A stretch of 21,213 nt of DNA from positions 28,201 through 49,413 of the forward strand of contig DIFG01000076.1 in the NCBI GenBank assembly GCA_002419025.1, read 5' to 3'. This DNA comes from Deltaproteobacteria bacterium UBA5754. Its GTDB lineage: Bacteria; Desulfobacterota; Dissulfuribacteria; Dissulfuribacterales; UBA5754. Numbering within the stretch: the first letter of the stretch is position 1; each line of letters begins with the position of its first letter. Both the position numbers and the translations under genes were made by a program. The notes beneath the pieces are model-generated. The model was given only the letters and a program-made list of their open reading frames with translations. It was not told the origin of the DNA and did not search any database. Shown in pieces: positions 7,496-15,863 of this stretch.

Positions 7496-8763
7496 GCGTC
7501 ACCTCCGTACCTTCTGAAGATAAGGACCGCATTGGTCCCGCCGAAACCGAAGGAGTTGGAAATGACGACGTTCACGTCAGCGGTGCGCGCCACGTTGGGG
7601 ACGTAGTCGAGGTCACAGTCCGGATCCGCGTTTTCCAGATTGATGGTGGGAGGGATGACACCGTCCTCTATGGCCTTGATGCAGAAGACCGCTTCGATCC
7701 CCCCGGCGCCTCCCAGGAGATGGCCGGTCATGGACTTGGTGGAGCTTACGGGGATGGAGTAGGCCTGCTCGCCGAGGACACTTTTGATCGCACGTGTCTC
7801 ACACAGGTCATTCAACGGCGTGCTCGTCCCGTGGGCGTTGATGTAGTCCACGTCCTGGGGCGTGATGCCCGCATCTTCCATGGCCATTTTCATGGCCCTG
7901 GCACCGCCTTCGCCGTTCTCCGGGGGGGCGGTCATGTGGTATGCGTCGCCCGAAAGACCGTATCCGATGATCTCGCCGCGGATTCTGGCCCCCCTGGCCT
8001 TGGCGTGTTCCAGATCCTCCAGAACGAGGATTCCGGCGCCTTCGCCGATGATGAAACCGTCTCGGTCCCGTTCAAACGGACGGGAAGCCTTCTCCGGCTC
8101 GTCGTTTCGGGTCGAAAGGGCCTTCATGGCGGCGAATCCGCTGAGGGCAAGGGGCGTGATCACGGATTCCGTGCCTCCGCACAAGATGATGTCCGCGGCC
8201 CCGCGCTGGATGGTCTTGAAGGACTCGCCTATGGCGTGTGTTCCTGCGGCACAGGCCGTGCAGACGACGGTGTTGGGACCTTTCGCCCCGAGGAGGATGG
8301 AGATCTGGCCGGATGCCATGTTCGGAATGGCCATGGGAATGAAAAAGGGGCTTACCCGGCCTGGTCCCTTTTGGACCAGGACATCCCTGTAGTGTTCAAT
8401 GGTCCCGAGGCCCCCGAGGCCGCATCCGGTGATGACCCCTACACGGTCAGTGTTCACGTCAGCCCCGGCAAGCATGGCGTCTTCATGGGCCATGCTTGCC
8501 GCGGCAATGGCGAGCCGGACAAAGGGGTCTATCCGTTTGGCGAGTTTTTCGGACATGAACTCAGCGGGATTGAAGCCCTTGACCTCGCCGGCGATCCGAC
8601 TCGCATATCCACTTGCGTCAAACGACGTCACGGGGCCTATGCCTGACCTGCCGGCGACGATGTTTTGCCAGCTCTCATCCACGCCGATGCCGACCGGGCA
8701 GAGTATCCCCAGCCCGGTAATGACAACACGCCGGCGGCTCTCGTATCCTTTCGGAGACGGCAT
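7492..8763 (-). CDS. fabF: 3-oxoacyl-ACP synthase II
   Basis: Elongating ketoacyl-ACP synthase of type II fatty acid synthesis: condenses malonyl-ACP with acyl-ACP. The 423 residues contain the Cys-His-His triad: C171 in VCTACAAGTHAI, H311 in INAHGTSTPLND and H348 in STKSMTGHLLGGAG. The motif GFGGTNA is near the end. The start MPSPKGYESRRRVVITGLG is about 10 residues longer than E. coli FabF; AAGGAG lies about 13 bases upstream, inside the acpP tail. It is 9 bases after acpP and overlaps rpiB by 4 bases. Confidence 0.97.
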   Translation of the reverse strand: MPSPKGYESRRRVVITGLGILCPVGIGVDESWQNIVAGRSGIGPVTSFDASGYASRIAGEVKGFNPAEFMSEKLAKRIDPFVRLAIAAASMAHEDAMLAGADVNTDRVGVITGCGLGGLGTIEHYRDVLVQKGPGRVSPFFIPMAIPNMASGQISILLGAKGPNTVVCTACAAGTHAIGESFKTIQRGAADIILCGGTESVITPLALSGFAAMKALSTRNDEPEKASRPFERDRDGFIIGEGAGILVLEDLEHAKARGARIRGEIIGYGLSGDAYHMTAPPENGEGGARAMKMAMEDAGITPQDVDYINAHGTSTPLNDLCETRAIKSVLGEQAYSIPVSSTKSMTGHLLGGAGGIEAVFCIKAIEDGVIPPTINLENADPDCDLDYVPNVARTADVNVVISNSFGFGGTNAVLIFRRYGGDA

Positions 8764-8772
8764 GACCGAGGG

Positions 8773-9009
8773 TTACTCCTTTCTGCGTTCCTTGATGAAG
8801 TTCAGGGCGTCCTGAACGGTCTGCATCTTTTCGGCATCCTCGTCCGCGATCTCCACACCGAATTCCTCCTCGAGCGCCATAACGAGTTCGACGAGATCCA
8901 GGGAGTCGGCCCCGAGGTCCTCTACGAACGAGGCGCCCGGAACGACCTTTTCCTTGGGCACACTCAACTGGTTGGCGATGATGTCCATCATCTTTGCATC
9001 AATGCTCAT
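8773..9009 (-). CDS. acpP: Acyl carrier protein
   Basis: Carrier of growing acyl chains as phosphopantetheine thioesters. The 78 acidic residues include S36 in the canonical GADSLDLVEL motif, the site modified by holo-ACP synthase. The start MSIDAKMMD at 9009 is fixed by the strong site GAGGAGGATATCC directly upstream; the frame extends 8 residues further but without need. It lies between fabG (54-base gap) and fabF (9-base gap), the usual fabG-acpP-fabF order. The strong ribosome site fits the high ACP demand. Confidence 0.97.
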   Translation of the reverse strand: MSIDAKMMDIIANQLSVPKEKVVPGASFVEDLGADSLDLVELVMALEEEFGVEIADEDAEKMQTVQDALNFIKERRKE

Positions 9010-9063
9010 GGATATCCTCCTCATTTCAGACAAGTAAGGGAGTTCTATACCCCCGATTGGTTG

Positions 9064-9816
9064 TTATGTACAGAGAAGGCCGCCGTTTACGTGGAGGACG
9101 TGCCCTGTGATGTAGGCTGCCGATTCGGAGACGAGAAAGGCAACGGTCCCGGCGACCTCCTCGGCCTTTCCCATGCGTCCTGCAGGGATCTGGGCGAGGA
9201 GCTGGTCCCGGACCTTTTCAGGGAGGACGGCGGTCATGTCCGTTTCGATGAAACCGGGAGAGACCACGTTTGCCGTGATACCCCGGGATGCGACCTCTCG
9301 AGCCACGGATTTCGTGAATCCTTCTAGTCCGGCCTTGGTGGCGGCATAGGCCGCCTGACCAGGGTTCCCCATGGCTCCGACAACCGAGCCGATGTTAACG
9401 ATGCGGCCCCATCGCTGTTTGAGCATGGTCATGAGGACGGCCTGGGTGCAAACGAAGGCCCCTGTCAGATTGGTGGAGACGACGCGGTCCCAGTCTTCGG
9501 GCCTCATTCGGGCAAGAAGGGCATCCCGGGTGATGCCGGCGTTGTTGACGAGGATGTGGATTGCGCCTCGGGCGGAGAGGATCTCGCGAATGGCGGACGC
9601 GGTACCTGCACTATTCGAGACATCGAACCGAATGATCTCTCCGGTGCTCCCAAGGGCTGTGATCCCGGAAAGGGTCTCACGGGCCGCATCCTCGTTGCTT
9701 GTATAGTTTACGATGACGTGGGCCCCGAGAGAGGCGAGTTTGATGGCGATGGCGCGGCCGATGCCCCGTGAGGCCCCGGTCACCAGGGCGGTCTTTCCGG
9801 CGAGCTCTTTTTCCAT
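9064..9816 (-). CDS. fabG: 3-oxoacyl-ACP reductase
   Basis: NADPH-dependent short-chain dehydrogenase that reduces 3-oxoacyl-ACP. In 250 residues it has the cofactor motif TGASRGIG (13-20), NNAG (91-94), and the catalytic set N116, S144, Y157 and K161 (AYAATKAG). The C-terminal GGLLCT is somewhat unusual compared with the common GGMYM ending. A GAGG element lies 7 bases before ATG. It follows ferredoxin-etfA by 17 bases. In related operons the gene before fabG is fabD; here it is an ETF subunit. Confidence 0.95.
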   Translation of the reverse strand: MEKELAGKTALVTGASRGIGRAIAIKLASLGAHVIVNYTSNEDAARETLSGITALGSTGEIIRFDVSNSAGTASAIREILSARGAIHILVNNAGITRDALLARMRPEDWDRVVSTNLTGAFVCTQAVLMTMLKQRWGRIVNIGSVVGAMGNPGQAAYAATKAGLEGFTKSVAREVASRGITANVVSPGFIETDMTAVLPEKVRDQLLAQIPAGRMGKAEEVAGTVAFLVSESAAYITGHVLHVNGGLLCT

Positions 9817-9833
9817 GTCCAGCCTCTGGTTCG

Positions 9834-11036
9834 TCAGCCCCGTTCAGCCCTTATCCTCTTGATGAGTAAGGGAAGGATTTCCTTGATGTCTCCGACTATG
9901 CCGTAGGTCGCGACATCAAAGATGGGGGCTGTGGGATCTCGGTTGATGGCGACGACGATCTCGGATCCCTGCATGCCGACCACGTGCTGGATGGCACCTG
10001 ATACGCCGCAGCCGATGTAGAGTTTGGGTGAGACGGTGACTCCGGTCTGTCCGATCTGTGTCCTTTCAGGGAGCCAGCCGGCATCCGTCACGGCCCGTGT
10101 CGATCCTACCGCGCCCCCGAGAAGGGATGCGAGGGTCTCTACGAGGTCGATGTTTTCCTGGGATTCCATGCCCCGGCCTGCGGCAACAACGACACACGCG
10201 CCCTGAAGCGCCGGCCCTTTCCTTTCCTCCAGGATGGTCTCTACGACATGGACCCTATGCCTCAGGTGTTCGGGTTTGGGAATTACGGAAAGGATCTCGC
10301 CCGTCCTGTCGGGATCGGGATTCGTGGGTTTGAACACGTACGGCCGGACGGTCGCCATCTGGGGTCTGTGACCCTCGCAGACGATTGTGGCCATGAGGTT
10401 GCCGCCCCATGCAGGTCTTGTCTGGAGGAGTGAGCCGTCTTCCTTCCGAATGTCAAGCCCTGTACAGTCTGCGGTAAGTCCTGTCTCGAGGAGGGTGGCT
10501 ACCCTCGGTATGTAGGAACGCCCCATGGGTGTGGCCCCGGCAAGGATCACGGCGGGCTTGTGGGTAAGGGCCAGGTCCGCGAGGACGTTTCCGTAGACCT
10601 CGTCGGTGAAGAAGGCGAGCTCCGGGTGGTCAACGACGATGCAGCGGTCTGCGCCGTGACGGATGAGGTCCTGTGCGTGATCCGTGACCCCGAAGCCGAG
10701 GAGCACGGCCGTGACCTGCGTTCCCTGCTTTGCGGCAAGTCCGCAGGCCGTGCCAAGGAGTTCATGGGTGATCGGGGCGATCCCCAGCGTGGGCCTCCAT
10801 TCCGCCGCCACCCAGATCCCCTGCCAGGCAGAGAGACCGGAGGAGGTTTCTCCTGAAAGGCGCGTTCCTTCGATGCCGATGGACTCCTCTGGACAGGCCT
10901 CGACGCATGCTCCGCAGAGCGTGCAGGCGTTTGTGTCCACGCGGGCAAGCCCGTCCACGACAGACATGGCCCCAAAGCCGCATGCCTTTTCGCACTCTCC
11001 GCAGCCTATGCACTTTTCTGCGTCGATGACGATCAT
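9834..11036 (-). CDS. etfA: Electron transfer flavoprotein alpha subunit with N-terminal ferredoxin domain
   Basis: Alpha subunit of the FAD-containing ETF heterodimer that exchanges electrons with the adjacent acyl-CoA dehydrogenase. Residues 1-55 form a 2[4Fe-4S] ferredoxin module: C9, C12, C15, C19 (CIGCGECEKAC, lacking the usual following Pro) and C38, C41, C44, C48-P49. ETF-alpha follows from about residue 72, with the FAD segment GQTGVTVSPKLYIGCG (329-344) and SGAIQHVVGM, then AINRDPTAPIF (363-373). The total of 400 residues compares with about 320 for ETF-alpha without the ferredoxin. From memory, a similar fusion occurs in CarE of the bifurcating caffeyl-CoA reductase of Acetobacterium and in some deltaproteobacteria. 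It overlaps the etfB stop by 4 bases (ATGA). Confidence 0.95.
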   Translation of the reverse strand: MIVIDAEKCIGCGECEKACGFGAMSVVDGLARVDTNACTLCGACVEACPEESIGIEGTRLSGETSSGLSAWQGIWVAAEWRPTLGIAPITHELLGTACGLAAKQGTQVTAVLLGFGVTDHAQDLIRHGADRCIVVDHPELAFFTDEVYGNVLADLALTHKPAVILAGATPMGRSYIPRVATLLETGLTADCTGLDIRKEDGSLLQTRPAWGGNLMATIVCEGHRPQMATVRPYVFKPTNPDPDRTGEILSVIPKPEHLRHRVHVVETILEERKGPALQGACVVVAAGRGMESQENIDLVETLASLLGGAVGSTRAVTDAGWLPERTQIGQTGVTVSPKLYIGCGVSGAIQHVVGMQGSEIVVAINRDPTAPIFDVATYGIVGDIKEILPLLIKRIRAERG

Positions 11037-11821
11037 GAGAGGATCCCGGCCTCTTTGAGATGGACGATGAGCGCGTTCACCTGTTCATCAGGGGTGCCGG
11101 TGAGGATCTCCCGTCGTGCGTTGAAGGTGGGGACGTGGGTGGAAACCACCTTGGTGGGGGAGCCGGCAAATCCGACACGTCCGGGGTCGGCAGCGATGTC
11201 CCCAGCGCCCCAGACGGGAATATGGGTCTTTTTGGCCCTCATCTTTCCCTTGAGGGAAGGAAGGCGAGGGGTGTTCAGGGTCGTGAGGACGGTGAAAAGG
11301 ACAGGAGTCTCGACCTCCACGACCTCCCGGCCTTCATCGCACATCCTCGTGACCCGGAACCGGGGGCCTTCCGCAAGTTCGATGGCGTTCACACAGGTGA
11401 TGGACGGGATCCCGAGTCTCACGGCAAGCCCGGGTCCGACCTGGGCCGTGTCTCCGTCCACGGCCTGTTTGCCGCAGAAGACCACGTCGCACCCCCCGAG
11501 CTTTTCAATGGCCTTCCAGAGGGTATAGGTGGTCGCCAAGGTGTCAGCTCCTGCAAAGGCCCGGTCTGAGAGGAGGACGCCTGCGTCCGCGCCCATGGCG
11601 ATGGCCTCACGAAGGGCGCTATCGGCCTGGGGCGGCCCCATGGAGATGACCGTCACCGTGCCCCCTGCCTTCTCTCTGAGCTGAAGGGCGGCCTCGATGG
11701 CGTGGAGATCAAACGGGTTGATGACGGCATCCATGCCGTCACGGATGATGGTCCCCTTTTCCCGGTCGAACCGGACGGTCTTGGCATCCGGGACCTGCTT
11801 GACGCAGACGATGATTCTCAT
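11033..11821 (-). CDS. etfB: Electron transfer flavoprotein beta subunit
   Basis: Beta subunit of ETF, 262 residues, beginning MRIIVCVKQVPDAKTV. The nucleotide-binding segment reads FCGKQAVDGDTAQVGP (115-130). As I recall, clostridial bifurcating ETFs have this GDTAQVGP form, whereas mitochondrial or Paracoccus-type ETFs have DDCNQTGQ. The VNAIEL segment (144-149) follows. The start is 6 bases after the acyl-CoA dehydrogenase stop with no strong ribosome site, so coupling is likely. It overlaps etfA. Expected to bind FAD or AMP together with the alpha subunit and to pass electrons to or from the dehydrogenase. Confidence 0.96.
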   Translation of the reverse strand: MRIIVCVKQVPDAKTVRFDREKGTIIRDGMDAVINPFDLHAIEAALQLREKAGGTVTVISMGPPQADSALREAIAMGADAGVLLSDRAFAGADTLATTYTLWKAIEKLGGCDVVFCGKQAVDGDTAQVGPGLAVRLGIPSITCVNAIELAEGPRFRVTRMCDEGREVVEVETPVLFTVLTTLNTPRLPSLKGKMRAKKTHIPVWGAGDIAADPGRVGFAGSPTKVVSTHVPTFNARREILTGTPDEQVNALIVHLKEAGILS

Positions 11822-11827
11822 AAGTCA

Positions 11828-12991
11828 TTAATTGACGGAATATTCCTTGTTGAGGGCCTGCCCGATGACGTTTCGCTGGATCTGATTGGTCCCCTCGTAG
11901 ATCTGGAGGATCTTGGCATCCCGCATCATCTTTTCCACTGGATAGTCCTTCATATAACCGTATCCACCGAGGATCTGGACGGAATCCGTCGTCACCTTCA
12001 TGGCCATGTCCGTGGGAAAAAGTTTGGCCATGGCGGAGAGCTTGGAAAAGTCCCTGGCGCCTGAGTCGATGGTGCGGGCGACCGCATAGACAAGGGCCCG
12101 GGCCGCTTCGATCTCGGTCGCCATGTCGGCGAGCATGTGTTGTACGGCCTGGAACGAGATGATCGGCTGGCCGAACTGGACCCGCTCCTTTGCGTATCTG
12201 ACCGCCTCATCCAGGGCGGCCTGGGCGAGGCCCACGCCGATCGCCCCTATGCCGGGCCGGGCCAGATCGAGGGTCCTCATGGCGAGGATGAACCCACCCC
12301 CACGTTTGCCGAGCATCCTGTTCTTGGAGATTCGGCAGTCCTGGAAGACGAGTTCGCGCGTGGAAGAGGCCCTGATCCCCATCTTGTTTTCCTTCTTTCC
12401 GAAGGAAAACCCGGGGTCGCCCTTTTCCACGATGAAGGCGGTGGCCCCCCGGGGGCCCTTGTGCCGATCGGTCATGGCGATGATCGTGTAGATGTCGGCC
12501 TCGCCGCCGCTCGTGATCCATTGTTTTGTCCCGTTCAGGACCCATGAGTCTCCGTCTTCCACCGCCGTGGTCTGGATGCCGGCGGCATCGCTTCCTGCGC
12601 TGGATTCGGTGAGGCCGAAGGCAGCAAGACGCCTGCCCGAGGCGATATCCGGGAGATAACAGGCCTTTTGCTCGTCCGTCCCAAAGAGGAGGATGGGGTA
12701 ACCCCCGAGGGCGCTCGCGGCAAAGGTGGTGGTGACACCGACACACCCGTAAGCCAGGTTTTCCACCGCGAGGCACGTCTCGAAACAGCCCCCGCCTATT
12801 CCGCCGTATTCCTCTGGTATGAAGACGCCGAAGAGGTCAGACTGGGCGAGTTCCTTCATGATCACCCACGGAAAGTCCCCGGTCTCGTCGAGAGCCGCAC
12901 GCACGGGGATGATCTTCTCCGTTGCGATACGCCGGGCAAGATCGACGATCATTTCCTGCTCTTCCGTCAAAAAATAGTTGACACGAGCCAT
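11828..12991 (-). CDS. Acyl-CoA dehydrogenase family protein (short-chain/butyryl-CoA dehydrogenase-like)
   Basis: FAD enzyme oxidising acyl-CoA to 2,3-enoyl-CoA, or reducing enoyl-CoA in bifurcating complexes, with ETF as partner. It has 387 residues, the normal length. Visible motifs are FGLTESSAGSDA (125-136), LNGTKQWITSG (152-162), KMGIRASST, QFGQPI (272-277) and the C-terminal ILQIYEGTNQIQR with catalytic base E366. The start at 12991 follows GGAGAG. It lies 19 bases after fabH and 6 bases before etfB, embedded in the fatty-acid synthesis operon at the position usually taken by fabD. The family cannot tell synthetic from degradative use. Confidence 0.94.
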   Translation of the reverse strand: MARVNYFLTEEQEMIVDLARRIATEKIIPVRAALDETGDFPWVIMKELAQSDLFGVFIPEEYGGIGGGCFETCLAVENLAYGCVGVTTTFAASALGGYPILLFGTDEQKACYLPDIASGRRLAAFGLTESSAGSDAAGIQTTAVEDGDSWVLNGTKQWITSGGEADIYTIIAMTDRHKGPRGATAFIVEKGDPGFSFGKKENKMGIRASSTRELVFQDCRISKNRMLGKRGGGFILAMRTLDLARPGIGAIGVGLAQAALDEAVRYAKERVQFGQPIISFQAVQHMLADMATEIEAARALVYAVARTIDSGARDFSKLSAMAKLFPTDMAMKVTTDSVQILGGYGYMKDYPVEKMMRDAKILQIYEGTNQIQRNVIGQALNKEYSVN

Positions 12992-13010
12992 CCATTTCTC
13001 TCCAAATTTT

Positions 13011-13997
13011 TTACCAGTGCATTGCGAGGGAGCCCCACGTGAACCCCCCTCCGAAGGCGAGCATGAGGATACGTTCTCCCAGGTGCAGACGGCCTTCCCG
13101 GTTCGCCTCGTCAATGGCTATGGGAATGCTGGCTGCGGAGGTATTACCATACTTGTGTATGTTGATAAAGACTTTCTCTGGGGGAAGACCCAGTTTTTCC
13201 CGCAGGTGATCGAGGATGCGGATGTTTGCCTGATGGCAGAAAAGGAGGTCCACATCGTCCCCAGACCATTTGTTCGCGGTCATGGCCTCCCATGCCGCGG
13301 ATTCAAGTGCCTTGACCGCATGTTTGAAGACGTCCTTGCCCTGCATCTGGATGTATTGCCATCCTTGCCGGAGGACCTCCTCTGTGAGGGGCACCCCTGT
13401 CCCGAGGGCCCGGATGGTAAGGAGCTCCCACAGGGATCCGTCGGCGTGGAGGTGGGTTGAGAGAATTCCCCGCCGGGGTGCGCGGGTCCCCGTGAGGACC
13501 GCGGCTCCCGCGCCGTCGGCGAAGAGGACACAGGTGGATCGGTCTTTCCAGTTGGTACGCGCCGAAAGGACCTCGCTTCCGATGACGAGGATCTTCATCT
13601 TCCTGTCCGTTCTAATGAACCTGTCCGCAATGGAGGCCCCGTAGAGAAAGCCGGAACATGTGGCAGAGAGATCGAAGGCGCCGGCCTTTTTCGCCCGAAG
13701 CTCCTTCTGGACGAGACAGGCGACGGACGGCATGGGCATGTCAGGGGTAAGGGTGCCGACGATGATCAGGTCGATTTCCCGTGCCGAGACCCCGGCCATG
13801 TCGAGGGCCTTTTTGGCTGCTTCAGTGGCAAGATACGAGTTTGTCTCCCCTTCATCCACGATGTGACGCTGATGGATTCCTGTCCGGGCACGGATCCATT
13901 CGTCCGATGTATCGACGATCTTTTCCATGTCCTCGTTCGTCACGATCCGGCGCGGGACATGGGAGCCGGTGCCGATGATTATTGATCTGACGGGCAT
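13011..13997 (-). CDS. fabH: 3-oxoacyl-ACP synthase III
   Basis: Starts fatty acid synthesis by condensing acetyl-CoA (or another primer) with malonyl-ACP. The 328 residues hold the complete triad: C114 in DLSATCSGFLYG, H255 in FCHQANIRI and N285 in KYGNTSAAS. The start MPVRSIIIGTGSHVP at 13997 fits the family; the ribosome site is weak, suggesting coupling to plsX, 23 bases upstream. The ending FGGGFTWGS is typical. The enzyme is intact, so this operon can initiate chains even though no malonyl transferase gene is present. Confidence 0.97.
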   Translation of the reverse strand: MPVRSIIIGTGSHVPRRIVTNEDMEKIVDTSDEWIRARTGIHQRHIVDEGETNSYLATEAAKKALDMAGVSAREIDLIIVGTLTPDMPMPSVACLVQKELRAKKAGAFDLSATCSGFLYGASIADRFIRTDRKMKILVIGSEVLSARTNWKDRSTCVLFADGAGAAVLTGTRAPRRGILSTHLHADGSLWELLTIRALGTGVPLTEEVLRQGWQYIQMQGKDVFKHAVKALESAAWEAMTANKWSGDDVDLLFCHQANIRILDHLREKLGLPPEKVFINIHKYGNTSAASIPIAIDEANREGRLHLGERILMLAFGGGFTWGSLAMHW

Positions 13998-14020
13998 ACT
14001 CTGATCTTTGTCAAGTGGGT

Positions 14021-15037
14021 TCAGGTGGTCTCGACCGCCTGCAGGAGGGCGTCTCCAGGGTCGAGTTCCGTCTTCAGACAATTGACGAGATCCTGACGCG
14101 CCAGCCTGTGCGCTGCATAAAGGGCGTTTTTCACGGCCTTGGGTCCGGATCTTCCGTGAGAGATGATGACGATACCATTGATTCCGAGGAGGGGAGCGCC
14201 TCCGTACTCAGAATAATCGACCTTTTTTCGAAAGGCGCGGAATGGCCCCTGGGCGAGCAGATATCCCAAACGACCGAGGATGCTTCCGGAGATCTCGGTC
14301 TTCAGCATGGAGAGGATGGATTCCGCAAGCCCCTCGCTGAGTTTCAGACATATATTGCCGATGAAGCCGTCGCAGACGATGACATCCACGTCTCCCTTGA
14401 AGACATCGCGTCCCTCGACGTTACCAAGAAAGTTGAGCCGGCTTGCAGAAAAAAGGTCATAGGCCTTTTTGACCTGGACGTTACCTTTATACCCCTCTTC
14501 GCCGATGCTCAGGAGACCTACCCGGGGGTTATGGATGGAGAGGATCTGTCTGGAGAAGATGGCCCCCATAATGCCGAACTGGAGTAGGTGATGGGGCTTG
14601 CAGTCCACGTTGGCCCCGACGTCTATGAGGACGACAGGCCTTTTGAGGGTCGGCATCATGATCGCTATGGCCGGACGGACGGAATGGAGTCTGCCGAGGG
14701 TCACCATGGCGGTCGCAAGGGTCGCCCCGGAATTTCCGGCGCTCACAACGGCCTCCGCCGTTCCTGCCCTGACAAGATCGAAGGCAATTCGGATGGAGGA
14801 GTCCTTTTTCTTGCGGAGGGCCTCGGCTGGAGATTCCCCCATCTCCACGACCTGCGTCGCGTTTTGAATGGAGATGGGAAGGCCCCTCGCACCCAATGTA
14901 TCGAGGTGGGCGGCGATTTCCTTTTCCGGTCCGACAAGAACGGTTTCAATACCCCACTGCCGGGCTGCTGCGACAGCCCCCTCGATGAGGACGCGGGCGC
15001 CGAAGTCCCCGCCTTTCGCATCTAAGGCGATTGCCAT
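14021..15037 (-). CDS. plsX: Phosphate acyltransferase PlsX
   Basis: Converts acyl-ACP to acyl-phosphate for the PlsY/PlsX route of phospholipid synthesis; a peripheral membrane enzyme. It has 338 residues, normal length. The N terminus MAIALDAKGGDFG corresponds to the family motif LDAMGGD (Lys in place of Met). Other matches are SAGNSGATLA, IDVGANVDCKP and VCDGFIGN. It starts 4 bases after the rpmF stop; a GGAGGAA lies about 16 bases before the ATG inside rpmF. The order rpmF-plsX-fabH is widely conserved. Confidence 0.97.
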   Translation of the reverse strand: MAIALDAKGGDFGARVLIEGAVAAARQWGIETVLVGPEKEIAAHLDTLGARGLPISIQNATQVVEMGESPAEALRKKKDSSIRIAFDLVRAGTAEAVVSAGNSGATLATAMVTLGRLHSVRPAIAIMMPTLKRPVVLIDVGANVDCKPHHLLQFGIMGAIFSRQILSIHNPRVGLLSIGEEGYKGNVQVKKAYDLFSASRLNFLGNVEGRDVFKGDVDVIVCDGFIGNICLKLSEGLAESILSMLKTEISGSILGRLGYLLAQGPFRAFRKKVDYSEYGGAPLLGINGIVIISHGRSGPKAVKNALYAAHRLARQDLVNCLKTELDPGDALLQAVETT

Positions 15038-15041
15038 GGGG

Positions 15042-15230
15042 TCAGGAGGTCACTTCCTCCTTCTTGGTAAAGACCTTGCCCCTGTATGTACCGCATTGCG
15101 GACATATGCGGTGGGGAAGCTTAGGTTCCGTGCACTGGGGGCACAGGGAAAGGTTCTGTGTGGTGAGTCCGTCATGGGAACGGCGGTTCCCCCGACGGGC
15201 TCGGGATGGTTTTCTTTTGGGTACACCCAT
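15042..15230 (-). CDS. rpmF: 50S ribosomal protein L32
   Basis: Small ribosomal protein of 62 residues: MGVPKRKPSRARRGNRRSHD, then a zinc-ribbon type with four cysteines (C30, C33, C43, C46: CPQC...CPQC). The start has a strong ribosome site AGGAGGAAAAACAGCC. It sits between yceD and plsX, the classic arrangement that ties lipid synthesis to ribosome production. Confidence 0.97.
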   Translation of the reverse strand: MGVPKRKPSRARRGNRRSHDGLTTQNLSLCPQCTEPKLPHRICPQCGTYRGKVFTKKEEVTS

Positions 15231-15257
15231 GGCTGTTTTTCCTCCTGTCGCGCAATG

Positions 15258-15803
15258 TCAGTGTGGCACGGACGTTTTTTTCAGGGACTCAAGGACGGCA
15301 AAGGCCGAATCCGGGTCTTTGTGTGTGCAGGTGCAGGTTTCCCGGTTGAGGTTGGCCCCGCAGTTGGGGCAGATGCCCTTGCATGTATCGGAACAGAGTT
15401 TGCGTTCAGGGATGTTCAAGAGGATCTGCTCGCGAAAGACATGAGCGGTGGGGATGTGGATGCCGTCATACTGCGCTAGCTCCACGTCTTCGATGCGCAT
15501 GGCCCTTTCGGCCGGTTCCTCGACGGAAGCAGGGGCGAAAAGATAGGTGAAAGATGTTGAGATCTCAGCAAAAAAATCCTCGAGACAACGGTCGCATGAG
15601 AGGGTAAGTCGGGCTTCGACGTTTCCGGCCAGATAGACCTGATCACCCATACGTGTAAGGGACGCCGTTCCAACGACAGGGCCCGAGGTTTTGATATCCT
15701 CCATGTCCTTCAGGATGCCTGACAAGTCGTCATAGTGGACACTCAGGCCTTCAGGCGGGATGTCCTCGACGAGGATATGGGGTTTCATGAGGCGCGCTGG
15801 CAT
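15258..15803 (-). CDS. YceD/DUF177 family protein
   Basis: Conserved protein of about 180 residues, normally found just before rpmF, linked in some organisms to 23S rRNA accumulation (YceD/DUF177). Characteristic elements are SCDRCLEDF (about 93-101 from the first Met) and the cysteine-rich tail CSDTCKGICPNCGANLNRETC, probably metal binding. Two possible starts, 15803 (MPARLM) and 15788 (MKPHIL), both lack a clear ribosome site; the second fits typical family N termini better. It is the first gene of the operon, with the leader containing repeat copy B upstream. Confidence 0.9.
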   Translation of the reverse strand: MPARLMKPHILVEDIPPEGLSVHYDDLSGILKDMEDIKTSGPVVGTASLTRMGDQVYLAGNVEARLTLSCDRCLEDFFAEISTSFTYLFAPASVEEPAERAMRIEDVELAQYDGIHIPTAHVFREQILLNIPERKLCSDTCKGICPNCGANLNRETCTCTHKDPDSAFAVLESLKKTSVPH

Positions 15804-15838
15804 GAAAGTGTGTTATGAAAATTGGAATGCAGCGTAAC

Positions 15839-15862
15839 GCGCTGATCGAGTTTTTTCAGCGC
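15839..15862. other. Hairpin abutting repeat copy B
   Basis: GCGCTGA (15839-15845) pairs with TCAGCGC (15856-15862) across a 10-base loop. It ends one base before the terminal inverted repeat of copy B. No T run follows on the minus strand, so it is not an evident intrinsic terminator. It would lie in the leader of the yceD operon. Confidence 0.4.
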
Positions 15863-15863
15863 A

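Noticed and set aside
7720..8646. Long plus-strand open frame opposite fabF
   Set aside because: It mirrors the intact fabF coding sequence and has no recognisable protein features.
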